Of a stretch of DNA of 64,000 bases, positions 48,127-59,500 are shown piece by piece (position 1 is the first letter of the stretch; each line of letters opens with the position of its first letter). This DNA is from Pyrus communis (Eukaryota; Streptophyta; Magnoliopsida; Rosales; Rosaceae): NCBI RefSeq assembly GCF_963583255.1, contig NC_084816.1, positions 8,134,600-8,198,599 on the forward strand. Direction: 5' to 3'. The position numbers and the translations under genes are program-made. The notes beneath the pieces were generated by a model. The model was not told the origin of the DNA. It saw only the letters and a list, made by a program, of their open reading frames with translations, and did not search any database.

Positions 48127-48235
48127 TAAATATTTTCAAAAAGGTTTTACAAAGCTTTATTTTTAGGCCCACTCACCATTATTTTTCACCCCTCTATGAT
48201 TTAATAGCAAAGCTTTTGTGTTGACGAGGAAATCA

Positions 48236-48519
48236 AATTGATTTTTCCACATGGTGAGGGAAAACAAAAGGAAATAAATTCTTGAATGCCTACACGAAAC
48301 AAATCTCAATTGTTTAATAGATATGTTTTGTAACACTGAAACAATCAACATGAGCCTGTTTTGGAGAAAATCTTACCTATTGCAATTTTTTTTACGGTTG
48401 TCTAATTGCAACTAACAAGTGTCGAACATGCATTGGCCATAAAAAGCAAACAATAAATCTTAAATGCCACAATTGTAATCAACGAGCGTCTAGTATGCAC
48501 TGGTTATAACTGACATATC
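48236..48519. repeat. Direct repeat, copy 2, continuing into a degenerate minisatellite
   Basis: Partner of 46150-46453. After 'ctgacatatc' it goes on as 'gttgtcccgttgcagacaac' and further degenerate units ('cacatgcactgatcataact', 'caacgagtgtctcacatgca') to about 48660. This may be the uninterrupted form of the locus. Confidence 0.85.
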
Positions 48520-48840
48520 GTTGTCCCGTTGCAGACAACCCATCGATTCACATGCACTGATCATAACTCACATTAGCCGTTTTATTGCTTACAACGAGTG
48601 TCTCACATGCATCGGTTCTACAGTCACATGATCAGTGCATATCAATGCATGTAACACGCTCGTATGCACTAAAACAACTACATGTTTTCACTCCCTTTTG
48701 AGAAACATAATTAAATGATATTAAGTTATAATCGGTAAATGGTATCAAAATAATACAATATTGATTAGCGTAAAAATAAAATAAAAATTAATTATCTTTC
48801 TCTTGTTAACAAATCTCTCGTGATTTGCAATTAGTATTAT

Positions 48841-48996
48841 GACGTAGTGATATTCTTTTTTTATTTATAAGTAAGAGGTCTTAGGTTCGATTTTCGTCAA
48901 AGGCAAATCTAAACATATTATTACTAACTCATTATGAAATTTAGACCACTCTCCTACCCTCTTAGTGTAGATAATGTTTGTTCAAAAAAAAAAAAA
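48841..48996 (+). mobile_element. tRNA-derived SINE-like element, copy 3
   Basis: 'gacgtagtgatattc', 'gtaagaggtcttaggttcga' (B box), 'attattactaactcattatg', 'cttagtgtagataatgtttg' and a poly(A) tail. Flanks read CTCGTGATTT before and CTTGTGATTT after, a probable target duplication. Confidence 0.72.
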
Positions 48997-48999
48997 TCC

Positions 49000-49900
49000 C
49001 TTGTGATTTATGATCATGAAAAATAAATAAATAAAATAAAAACATTAGACAAAATTAAACAAAAGTATAAACGATTAGAAAAATGATATGCGGTTGTCAT
49101 TTCTTCATAAAATATCAATTAACCTAATACTTACTTTGTAACATTTAAAATTTTGTTTTGTTTTTTGTCGTATATTTGAAGTTTAAAAATATAGAACACG
49201 GAAAGAAAAATAAAAGAAAAATGGCGGTGAAATACATACCAAGTTTGTACGCAAAGTGATGTTGTATATTTTTACATTATATAAAATTTCACTGCAATTG
49301 TTAATTAAATTAAATTAGTGTCACTTCATCTCGTACACTAGCAAAGAAAGGAAAAAAAGAAAATCTAAGAAAAGATGGCATCCACGGAACCCATGCAGAA
49401 GCAGCCTAACGTTCAGTTGACTCCCACCAATAAAACCCCACTATTTAATTTAACTCCCGTCTCTCTCTTCTCTCTCCCCCCCCAATATTTTATTATTACC
49501 TTCCCCAAAAGACAAACTCCACTCTCCTAAAATATTACCCCCCCTGACCCTGAGTGGCCTCCCTTCTCTCTCCTCCATCTCTCTCTCTCTCTCTCCCTCT
49601 CCCTCCCTCCCTCCCTTTCGCAGCTTCACATCCCCCAACTCCAAAGTCCCAACCTCCTCTCTGCAAACTCAATTTCACACCACCACTCACAAAAACCCTA
49701 AAATCCTCTGATCTCAACCGGAACCATTTCCCTCCGGCCCCCAGAAACCCAAATCCACTTTCGACCCGACCCAAAATCGGCGCCGATCCGATCTCGCGCC
49801 GGCTCCTCCCATTACCTAAACCCAACCTTGGAGCTCCGAGAACAGTTGGGTCGGACGGAGACGCACAGGGAGGGAGACTGAAGAGAAGAGGGGCGAAGAA
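49000..49900. other. Intergenic, then the DRB2-type promoter and leader
   Basis: AT-rich to about 49430, then 'ccaataaaaccccactattt' and a long CT-rich stretch (49460-49620), as in plant 5' leaders. The long ORFs on both strands at 49535-50269 are shadows of leader plus exon 1. Confidence 0.6.
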
Positions 49901-52490
49901 ATGTACAAGAACCAGCTGCAAGAGCTGGCCCAAAGGAGCTGCTTCAACTTGCCTTCCTACACGTGCATTCGGGAAGGTCCGGACCACGCGCCCAGGTTCA
50001 AGGCCAACGTCAACTTTAACGGCGAGATCTTCGAAAGCCCTCACCACTGCACCACTCTCCGCCAGGCCGAACACTCCGCCGCCGAGGTCGCCCTCAACTA
50101 CCTCTCCAATCGCGGCCCCTCTCACTCTCTTGCCGCTAGGATTCTGGTTAGTTATCTCTCTCTTTCTCTTCACACCGTTGGGATTCCTTTGGGGTTTTGC
50201 GCGCGTGGTCTTCAGTCGCCGCTCGGTTTCTCGCTGATCAGTTGCTGTGCGAACATGATGAGCTCGCAACTGAAATCAATAATTTATAAAATTATAATTT
50301 TGTTCTTTTTGCAATTTCAAAATTTGGTGTTTTGTATGGGGTTTGCTAATGTGCGCCGTGTAAGTGATCAAGCATGTCCTGCTCACCGGACTTGTGCGGA
50401 AGTCGGAGGTGGGGATCACTGGCCGGCCGGGATTAGGCTCTTGAGGTTGGGAACTGGGCGAAATGACGGAAATGCCCCTCTTCTTGTTGTACTTGATAGC
50501 AGTGGGGCGTTCTTAAAATCCAGTTTGGATTCTCTGAATTCTGAAAAGCTGATGACTATGCTAACTGGAAACGTGCTAGTAATTAAATCGTCAGGGAGGG
50601 GTATTTTGGTCATATAAAATGTGGGTTTCCATAGTCAACTTCAGGGAACCTGTTCTCTTTCTAGTTGTCCGCCTGATTGGTTGCCGGGAAAACAGAGCAA
50701 GTCAATTTCTTTTTGTAACTTTATATGGAATTGGTTTATTATTTAATTTACAACTTGGCATGTGTTTTGGTGCAATTTGGAGGAGGAAATTTGATCTCAG
50801 GAAACTTGATTGTGTTGTTGTTGTTGATGGAAATTGATGCATTCTCGTTGAGTTAATCGGCATCAAGGAGGTTGAAATGGCCATTAAACTTTGTTTCCAT
50901 GCTTTATCTACATTTTTCGGGTCGGTTGTGAATTGATATGACACCTAAACTATCCTCCCTTCCAAAAGTATTTAGGAAATTTTGCTACCAAATGTAATTA
51001 GTTGAAATGGGTCTGTAATTTTCCAATGTCATTATCACTTTGATGTGTTTGTAACTTGGTATACAATGCGTTTTGCGATTTCATTTGGTATGTTGTCTTG
51101 ATTCTGATAGGCCTTGTTTTGCTCAGGATGAGACGGGAGTTTACAAGAACCTCTTGCAGGAAATTGCTCAACGAGTAGGAGCTCCGTTGCCACAGTACAA
51201 AACCTTCAGGTCTGGCCTTGGCCACCTACCTGTTTTCACCGGGGTAGTTGAATTGGCTGGAATCACATTTACAGGGGAACCTGCCAAGAACAAAAAACAA
51301 GCAGAGAAGAATGCAGCGATGGCAGCTTGGTCATCTTTGAAACAATGTGAGTTCCTGTGTACTAGTCAGACTTATATTTCATCGCATTGTATTATTTTGG
51401 ATCACAGTTTTTCTGGAATTTGATTTTAGTTTAGCGCCCATCTAAACCCTAAACCCTTTTGCATCTGCTGCTTTCATTTTAATGTTCTTCTCTTTGGCAA
51501 ATAAAAGATGTTCTGTTTTTTTTTTTTTTTTTGTGTCGTTTCTTTCTGTATGATACTCATCTATGAAATTAACGCGATATCTCTTTGAAGTCATCCTTCC
51601 ATATTATGTTCCAATTAAAAAAAAAACTTCTATGTATTGAACTTGGTGATATATTATGAGAGTTGGGGTCAAAGTTTAGTAACTTTTGTGTTTAACTTGA
51701 ATCGCATATTTTATATTGGACAGTGGCAAAGGAAACTGCAAGCTCTTCATCTGAGCCCGAGCACAATGATGAGCTGGAACAGATCACTATAGCACGAGCC
51801 TTAATCAATTATCGGTTAAAGGAAAAAATGACAATGGCAAATCCAACCGCTCCAATTCTATTTCCGAAGAAGTTTCCATTTCAGAACCGCAGACCTACAA
51901 GTCCACAACCTCCACCTGCTCACACCTCAAAAATACTGCCCTTAATTTGCCAAAAGCAAGCTCTGCGGAGCAGATTCCAGTCAAATGCAACACATGATAA
52001 TCGTGTTACATCATCACAGGCTTCTTCAATAGACAGTCGTGTGATGCGTCCCCAAAGATTCCCTGCTGCAGGGGCAGCTCCTTATGTACCCATCCGACAA
52101 TTGAGGACTCCTTGCCATGGGATTGCACCGCCAGTGACAATAAGGACAGCGGTGCCTGTGTTCTCAGCACCACCTCATGCAATGCCCTGCCAAACAATGC
52201 ATATTCCACCCGTACGAGTGGCTCCTCCTGTCACTGTGAGGCAGGCTGTACCTGTATTTTCTTCTTCACCGGTTAAGAAAGATGATCCACCGACCACTCG
52301 GAAAGAAGAATCGCCAATCATTTTGAAAGAAGATTCTCCAATCGTTCAGAAAGAAGATTCTCCAATCGTTATTGCTCCAGCTGTGCAGAATAAATCAATA
52401 GGTCAAGTAGAGGAAACTGTAAGAGCAGCAGCTGCCAACGATTTGGAGGAATTGAGGACAATTGAAATCTTGGAACAACTAAAAATTTGA
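49901..52490 (+). CDS. DRB2: Double-stranded RNA-binding protein, DRB2 type, 3 exons
   Basis: Member of the plant DRB family, which binds dsRNA through two dsRBDs. DRB2 acts in small-RNA biogenesis with DCL enzymes and in translational repression by miRNAs. Exons 49901-50146, 51127-51346 and 51724-52490 (TGA), GT-AG introns with consistent phases, 410 aa. dsRBD1 is at residues 1-70 (MYKNQLQELAQRSCFNLPSY; EHSAAEVALN). dsRBD2 is at about 87-155 (VYKNLLQEIAQRVGAPLPQY; KNKKQAEKNAAMAAWSSLK), with the basic dsRNA-contact helix KNKKQAEK. LAKETASSSSEPEHNDELEQ follows, the family linker. The C-terminal half is proline-rich and repetitive: two units ending AVPVFS (about 273-312) and three K-E-D/E-S-P-I units (about 320-345). 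It closes with DLEELRTIEILEQLKI. Very close to my memory of Arabidopsis DRB2 in the dsRBDs; DRB3/5 cannot be excluded. Confidence 0.95.
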
Positions 52491-52499
52491 TGGTCGTCG

Positions 52500-55440
52500 G
52501 GAAGAACTTAATCCGTGGGAGGTACAAGTGGTTTTGTTGGCTTGAAGTTCGTCCTGTCATATTTCTCATCTTATTATATGTGTTGTCTTTTTTCTTGCTG
52601 TTGCCGGTGTTTTCTTTATCCCTTTTTGTTCTGTTAAAACTTCAGTTGGCAGGTTGATTTAGAATTAGAAAATCTCATATCTATGCTCTTCAAAAGTAGC
52701 TTGCTATTTTAATTACTAATTTTGCATTAGGAAAGTGATTTCTGCACTCGCATTAGGCCCCCATGCCCTCCTGTTTCTTATAGCCTCTAGATTGAATGCA
52801 TCAATGCTGAGTGTGAAAATGAGTGCACAAGGAGAAAACGGGGAGTGAATATCAACTCTCTTCATATATCGTTTACGCTACTTCTGTATGCCATTCAAAA
52901 CGAGCTGCGTGCTGCAGAGAATAGGAATGACACATGATTTTGACATGTATTGATTTGAATTGCTAGTGTATGCGGTAACGACACGTTTTTTCACATCATT
53001 TTTCTCTTCCTACACGTTTATTTCATTTCATAAACCAAAACAAGATGAACTGAAATGAGCAAGGGTGTGTCGAAGGAGAAAATGGGTTTGGAAATCATTT
53101 TCCTAATCAACACCCTCGCATATCAAAGTTCTAGCGAGTCAAATAAATCGCTAAACAACGGTCTAGTGAGATTCAGTATCAGTCTCCAATTTGTTAGAGG
53201 AGGTCATGAGTTTCGAGTCAATTTTTAACTTGAGTCTCCGTTCTAATTATGTTTTTTAATGTAACTTGCATTACAAGTGTTGCATTTTTACCACTTGAAA
53301 TAAAGCCTTTGTATTTTGCATCACTATAAACAATTTCTTCAACACTACGTTACACTTTGATGGTGCACAAAGAATTGTGGATTAAACAGGTCCCAAAATC
53401 CTTTGCCAAAAAATTAAATAACATGGCCCAAATCCTTTCCTCATCATAATCCATCTTCTCTAGGCTGGGCTCTCCCACAACAACATGAGCAAGGTTTTCT
53501 CAAGACCATCCAACTGGATCGGACCTTATGCCAATATTCTAACTCCTTTCACACAAGAAATTCTTTTGAGGTCAAAAGTTCGAAGTAACTTGAACATCAA
53601 GTGCACATGATTTATTTTGGATAAAAATTTTAACGGGATTAGGATGGGAAGACAAATTAATAATGTCGAAAATTGATATGACAAATTACTTAAATTTTAG
53701 TTCATATAAAAAATTGAAAAAAATCTATAAGTTCATATGACATTTCAAAAAAATTTCTTTTGCATAAGGTTATAACAACTACCAGTGAACAACTAACAAG
53801 TCATAAGACAAGAATATTTACATGTTATAAATCGACTATGCCTTTGTCCTCTTCTTAAGCCTTGACTCACCCTCCACGGCAAAGCAATGGAGATTGGAGT
53901 CTGGTAACCAAAATTATCACTTGCTAACGCTCTAACCCGAGTAACCTAGGTCACGTGGAATCTCATGTGATTTGGCAAGAATCACCTTGCAAGACTAAAT
54001 CGATAATGAAGTAGTACGCATACGATTAGGCATGAGTAAACTTACTTATATGTAGAAGTGGTAAGCATATGATTCATTCTGTTTACCAATTAATATCTCT
54101 TCCTACCCAACAAAATATAAAGTTCTAAATTTATATTATAAGTGATAGAGGGCATTGGGTGCAAGGGAGGGGTGTCGGAGAGAGACACTCTATTGTCATC
54201 AGTTTGCCACATGACAAACATCTATTGAATGATAAATTCACTTTTAAATATGTGACAAGCGTTTATTGGGCGAATGATGCTATTCAGACTATGTCTTGAT
54301 TGCAGGATAAAATATTTTGTGTAAGAGGCATTGTTGGAATGAGTTGACACCAGCGGTGGACTAGTTAAATTCACAAGTTCTACCAGCGAGTTTTATTTTG
54401 TGTTTTTGCATTGATTGTCTTAAGGGGAGAAATTGGGAACTCCATGCGGGGAACATAAGTTTTTATTAGTTTGAAATAGAAATCCTTAAGTTATTATGTA
54501 AAATGATACAAGAACTACTGGAGTTGTGTCACCCGATACAAGCCAGAAATGTGGATGGACTTAATCTCACATTGATTTAGTCTCTCCTTGAATTCTATAA
54601 CCTTCTTAGCACTTTTGTAACGTTTCGTTGATTTCAGTTCATTAAGTAATATATGTAGTTTCGTAGTCCTTTTCTGGTTTGTGGGATGTACTCTCAGTCT
54701 CATAGAATGTTTAGCATGTGAGAAGCAAAACAATCAATTGAATTAAGCCAGTCTTCAAGTCTTTGGTATTTGGTAAGCCCCACAGGACATTGGTTCTTAA
54801 CTAGGAACAATTGAACATAAGGATAGGCTGTTCAAGTCATTTGCTCATAACCCCATCTTTTCTTGCATTTGGTCACACCTAAACGGTCTACAAGGTTTTT
54901 AAAGCAAAGTTTGAGCCATATACGTCCTAATTTCTTAAAATGTAGGAGCCAAATACCAAAATGCACCAAAATTTGGGCCATATGAATGCTTATAAAACAC
55001 GCAAAATGGTTATTGCAATTGAATCCATATTGTCCTCATACCACCGGGGAATTGTCTATGTCCCTTTAACAGACAGCAAAAGAATCCCATGGACCAATAA
55101 ATTTAGGTACAAATTCATTCAGTCGAAAGAGGAAATGTACAAAATCAAACTCACATCTTTGTTGGATCAGAAACTGCAGGTCGTATTTACCACTCTGACT
55201 GGTTATAAAAGTGCACCAATTGGTTTGGGACAGATTTCTCAGGTCATCTTCATCCCAAAACGAATAGATCTAGACAGACTCTCGTCACAAGTTGTATATA
55301 ACTATGAGTTTATATATCTCATCATGTGTACGTGCATGGTAAAGAAATAAATACATGATTACATATAACTAGTAATATAGTAGATTTTTTTTTCCTTCTG
55401 CGTGAACATAATGCTCTATTAAATTGTTTATAGTCACACA
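52500..55440. other. Intergenic, no convincing gene
   Basis: 52491-52760 is probably the DRB2-type 3' UTR. 'cggtctagtgagattcag' at 53159 with 'aggtcatgagtttcgagtca' resembles another SINE-like head. A 129-aa open frame at 54961-55350 (MHQNLGHMNAYKTRKMVIAI...) has a protein-like composition but no domain I recognise and no promoter or exon context. It is the only ORF here worth a database search. Confidence 0.45.
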
Positions 55441-55451
55441 ATAACTAAAGA

Positions 55452-55571
55452 GAATTATTATGGGCACTTCAAAATTCTCATTTTGCACTCTAGATTTTCT
55501 ATATTTGGAAACAAAAAGCACATTTATGAGGATTGCAAAATAAGATTTTTAGAGTGCTAATAAAAGTTCCC
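55452..55571. mobile_element. Short MITE, family A, second copy
   Basis: The left end GAATTATTATGGGCACTTCA is mirrored by the right end (GGGGAACTTTTATTAGCACTCT on the other strand, read in two parts), and 'ctcattttgca' / 'cttattttgca' pair inside. It is flanked by AACTAAA on both sides within a base or two. It shares 'gattttctatatttgg'-type interior sequence with the copy at 8459. Confidence 0.65.
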
Positions 55572-55911
55572 CAACTAAAAGCTTTGTAAATGTGTTGTTC
55601 CTAAACCAGAGTCGGATGCAGGCTAGGACCTAGGTGGTCTCCCAAGACCACCCGGAGTTTAGAAAATATATATTTGAATGTCTTCTGAGGGTAATACTTG
55701 CTAGGCATATATTGATAAGTTGCGTGAATAACACAAGCCAAATTCTCTCAATATAACTCATAAAGTGTCCGACGAAATATCTCAGTGAATAATTTGATTT
55801 TTTCTTTGCGCACTTCGTGCTTTGTTTCTATCTAAAAAACTTGGACCTTTAACACTGAAACCATCTAAGATTCGAATCATGAATCCGCCACTCTCTTTAC
55901 CATATCTAAAA

Positions 55912-56145
55912 GAGAAATGCTAAGGAGACATTCTCAGTGGGACTCTTTGTCATCTCATGTTTTTTGCACAATCTTTTATAATGTTAGCATCATGAAAATT
56001 AACATTAAATTGTGAGATGGAGAGTCCCACTTTGAAAAAGTCTCTTTCTTATACCAACATTATAAAACATTGTGCAAAAAAAAAATAAGACAACAAAGAA
56101 TATATAAAAAGTCCTGCTTTAAAAAGAATCTCGGAGCAATCCTCC
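55912..56145. mobile_element. Mutator-type MITE, family B, 234 bp
   Basis: Target duplication TATCTAAAA / TATTTAAAA (55903-55911, 56146-56154; 8 of 9 match). Inverted arms of about 100 bp, including 'tttttgcacaatcttttata' against 'tttttgcacaatgttttata'. A decayed relative is at about 62215-62395 ('agtgagattttt', 'ttttcgtacaatattttatc', 'gagtctcacttttgaaagag'). Confidence 0.75.
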
Positions 56146-56353
56146 TATTTAAAATAGTGGTCCAAATCATCTAGAATTTTGGCTTGCAAATCTTGTATAT
56201 ACCATTCATTTCATGCATGCTTGGGTATCTCTCTGGTTCATCTACCTCAAGGCTCACTAACGTTTACAATGCCAAGTTTGACACACAATAATGTGACACC
56301 GATATATTTATTGAGTTTAAACCTAAGTGTGCTAATTTTGTTTAGAATAACAT

Positions 56354-56576
56354 GAGATAGGATTTTCGTCAGTTTCTTTTTGTGAAGATTCCAGGGATTG
56401 TGTAATCATGTCCTTTTATCGTACATCATGCGATCAGAAATTATTTTAAATTATATTATTTAAAATTGAACATAAATAGTATATAACGAAAACTGACCGC
56501 ACGATGTACGATAAACGAAAAAAATTAAAGAATCTCCGAAATCCTCACAAAGAGAATCCGGCGAGAATCCTATCTC
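56354..56576. mobile_element. Mutator-type MITE, GGATC family, 223 bp
   Basis: A perfect 9-bp target duplication GAATAACAT lies at 56345-56353 and 56577-56585. Inverted arms of about 100 bp start GAGATAGGATT on both sides; inner arms share TTTATCGTACATCATGCG / TTTATCGTACATCGTGCG. The right duplication abuts that of the large MULE, sharing base 56585. Confidence 0.9.
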
Positions 56577-56593
56577 GAATAACATATTCTTAT

Positions 56594-59500
56594 AGCTAAA
56601 TTACAAAAAACTACCTCAACTATCGGGTAGTTAACAGTTTTATACCTCATCTTTAAAAAGTTTCAATGTCATACCTTATGTACAAATTTGTTGCAATGTT
56701 CTACCTATGTTACGTTGTCTGTCAATTACTCCATTATATGCTGACGTGGCTTATGCTAGGTCTCATCCTCTCCACATATGAACTTCTACGTTGGTTTCTG
56801 ATACACGTAGATTGTCTAAAAGGATGACACATGTATATTACAAAAAAATTAAAATTAATTTTTTTTAAAATAACAAAAAATATATATATATATATTTTAT
56901 ATTTTATATTTAATTTCCCTTGTGAAGTGTGCAATTCGACTTGAAGCCTGAAGCCCCAACCATGCAATTCCATTCTCATCGTTTTAATTCCCAAATCAAA
57001 GAACCCTAACCTTAATTTCATATCACCCGCCCCAAATCGTCAGCCAAATCACGATCAATAGTTCATTCAGCAAAAACCCTTTGTTTAGGGCTTGTCCTCA
57101 CTTACCTTCCTTTTGTTTGTTTTTGTTGAAAACCCTAAGTTCTTCTGGTTTTCGAAGGATTTGACAGTATTTCGAAGGAATCGAAATGGGGTGGAATGTG
57201 CGCGATGATCCCAAGAAAACGACGCCTACCTACTATAAGTACAAATTTCAGTTCGTTTTGTGCTTCGTTGTTTCCTTTTTTTTATTCTTATTATTCTAGG
57301 TTTGTTGATTCCAAAATCTTTGTAGGCAATATGTGGGTTTCATTGATTGTTTATTCGAAATGTATATTGATATGTTGTAGAATGGGGGTCTTGTGGGTGC
57401 TTTGTTTATTGTTGTCAAGAAAAAGGTTGTTTGGGTGCTAGTCGTCCAGGGGGTCTGGTGGGTGCTTTGTATTTTGTTGTTGGGGAAAAGGTATTTTGGG
57501 TGCTGGTGGTCGTGGGGGTCATTTGGATAATTGTTTAACAAAAGTTCAAATTTGGGTACTTTTGTTTTGTTTGTTTATTCTAATGTTGGATAATGGAGGG
57601 TCCTTTTGGTGTTTTGTTTGTTGGAGATGGGTAGGTTATTTTCAAATTTATTCAAAATGCTTATTGATTTGTTGGATAATGAGGTCCTTTTGGGTCCTCT
57701 TGTGACTTAATGTCACTTCCTATGATAGATGATACGGTGGAAGCTTTAGGATATAATGAGATATTCATGAACTACTACTACTACTACAAGATTCCCAACA
57801 TGGACATTCATAATGGTTTGAAGCCCATTCAAAGTGATGTCGATGTATAGAAGATGTGCAACTTTACTCCAAAGGCTCGACTATTAGACATGTACATTGA
57901 AGAATTCTCTGCATAAGAAGCCTTTACCAAGCAACAACATTTTATGGAGTCTATGGAGTGCATCGGTCCAAGCACAATGGTTATTGAGGAATTAAGTGAT
58001 GAGGAAGATGACGTTATGGCAATAACTTGTAAACCAAGAAAAAGAAAGGGGTTGCTAGCTATTGAGGGACCCTCAGATAATAAGGGGGTGTCTATTGAAG
58101 AAAAGGTGACTATTATGTGCTCGGATGATGGTTTTCACCAAGAAGAGATGGCTGGTACAAGTGTGGCTGAGGTTGAAGATGTACAAGTTGCTGAACAAGT
58201 TGATGAACAAGATGTACAAGTTGATGAACAAATACAAGTTGGTGAAGAAGGTGAATACGAATATGGTGATACCTTCTTTGATGTACCTATCAATTTTGAA
58301 GGAGACCAAGAAGGAAGTGATGAAAAAGATCCTGAAGAAGACAGTGACTTTGTAGAGAGTGATTATGGGAGTGATGAAGATAACCTAAATTTTGCTAAGT
58401 ATAATGTGATTCAAGAAACATATGAGATGCAATATGAGCAAAGAACATGAAGGCAATCTCAGAAAAGGAAAAAAAAAGGCCAATTGAGGAAAGCAATGAA
58501 GGAGAAAAAGAGCAAGTCAATGAAAGAGAAGGGGAAAGACAAGAAGAGGAATGACAACAAAAGGTTAAAGAAGCTGAAAATGGGGAGGTGAATCTGGTTC
58601 ATGATCTAGATTATAATTCTGATGCTTTGGAAAGTGTACACTTTGAAGATGAGGAATGAGGCAAAAACAGATAGCATTATCCAAAGTTTAATGAGAAAAC
58701 GGACATGAAGTTTCCAAAATTTACTCTAGGGCTTATTTTCAGAGACAATGTGCAATTCAAGAGAGCCGTCATGACGTATTCCTTAGAAATTCATTTTCAT
58801 AGGAATGAGAAGTTGAAGATTACTGTCAAGTGTGCAAAAGACTGCCCTTGGATGTGTGCTGCTGGCAAAATGTATGGATCAAACAACATCCAAATCAAGA
58901 CAATCCTTGATGACCACACCTGTGGGAGGACTTCGGCAAATAAGAACATGACTACTTCTTTACTCACAGATTTGTACTTAGATCGGATAAAGCTCAATCC
59001 CACATGGCTTGTCGAATCCTTTTTATCCACTGTGGAATCCGAGTAGAATTATGGGTGTACAAATATGAAGGCTTATAGGGCATTGAATAAAGCTTTTAAG
59101 ATTATTGAAGGGAAACATGCATAGCAATATACAAACTGTAGGATTTTGCTGAGGAAGTACGAAGGACTAACCTTGGAAGCACTGTGAAGCTGAAGTTGGA
59201 TGAAGAAAGGTTTTAGAGGATATATGTTTGTTTGGGGGCATGCAAAGAAGGCTTTAAGGTAGGATGTAGACCTTTGATAGGTTTAGATGGATGCCACTTA
59301 AAGGTTTTACATGGAGGGCAGTTGCTATGTACTGTTGGCATTGATCCAAACGATGAGACATGAGTTATTGCTTATGCAATGGTGGAAATGGAAAAGAATG
59401 CAACTTGGATTTGGTTCTTATAATTGTTAGCTGATGATGTGGGTATAGAAAACCAAAATGGGTGGACATTTATCAATGACAAGTAAAATGGGCTAATTCC

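Noticed and set aside
49535..50269. Long 227-244-aa open frames on both strands
   Set aside because: They overlap the DRB2-type leader and exon 1, are low in complexity or antisense, and have no domain; the dsRBD frame explains the interval.
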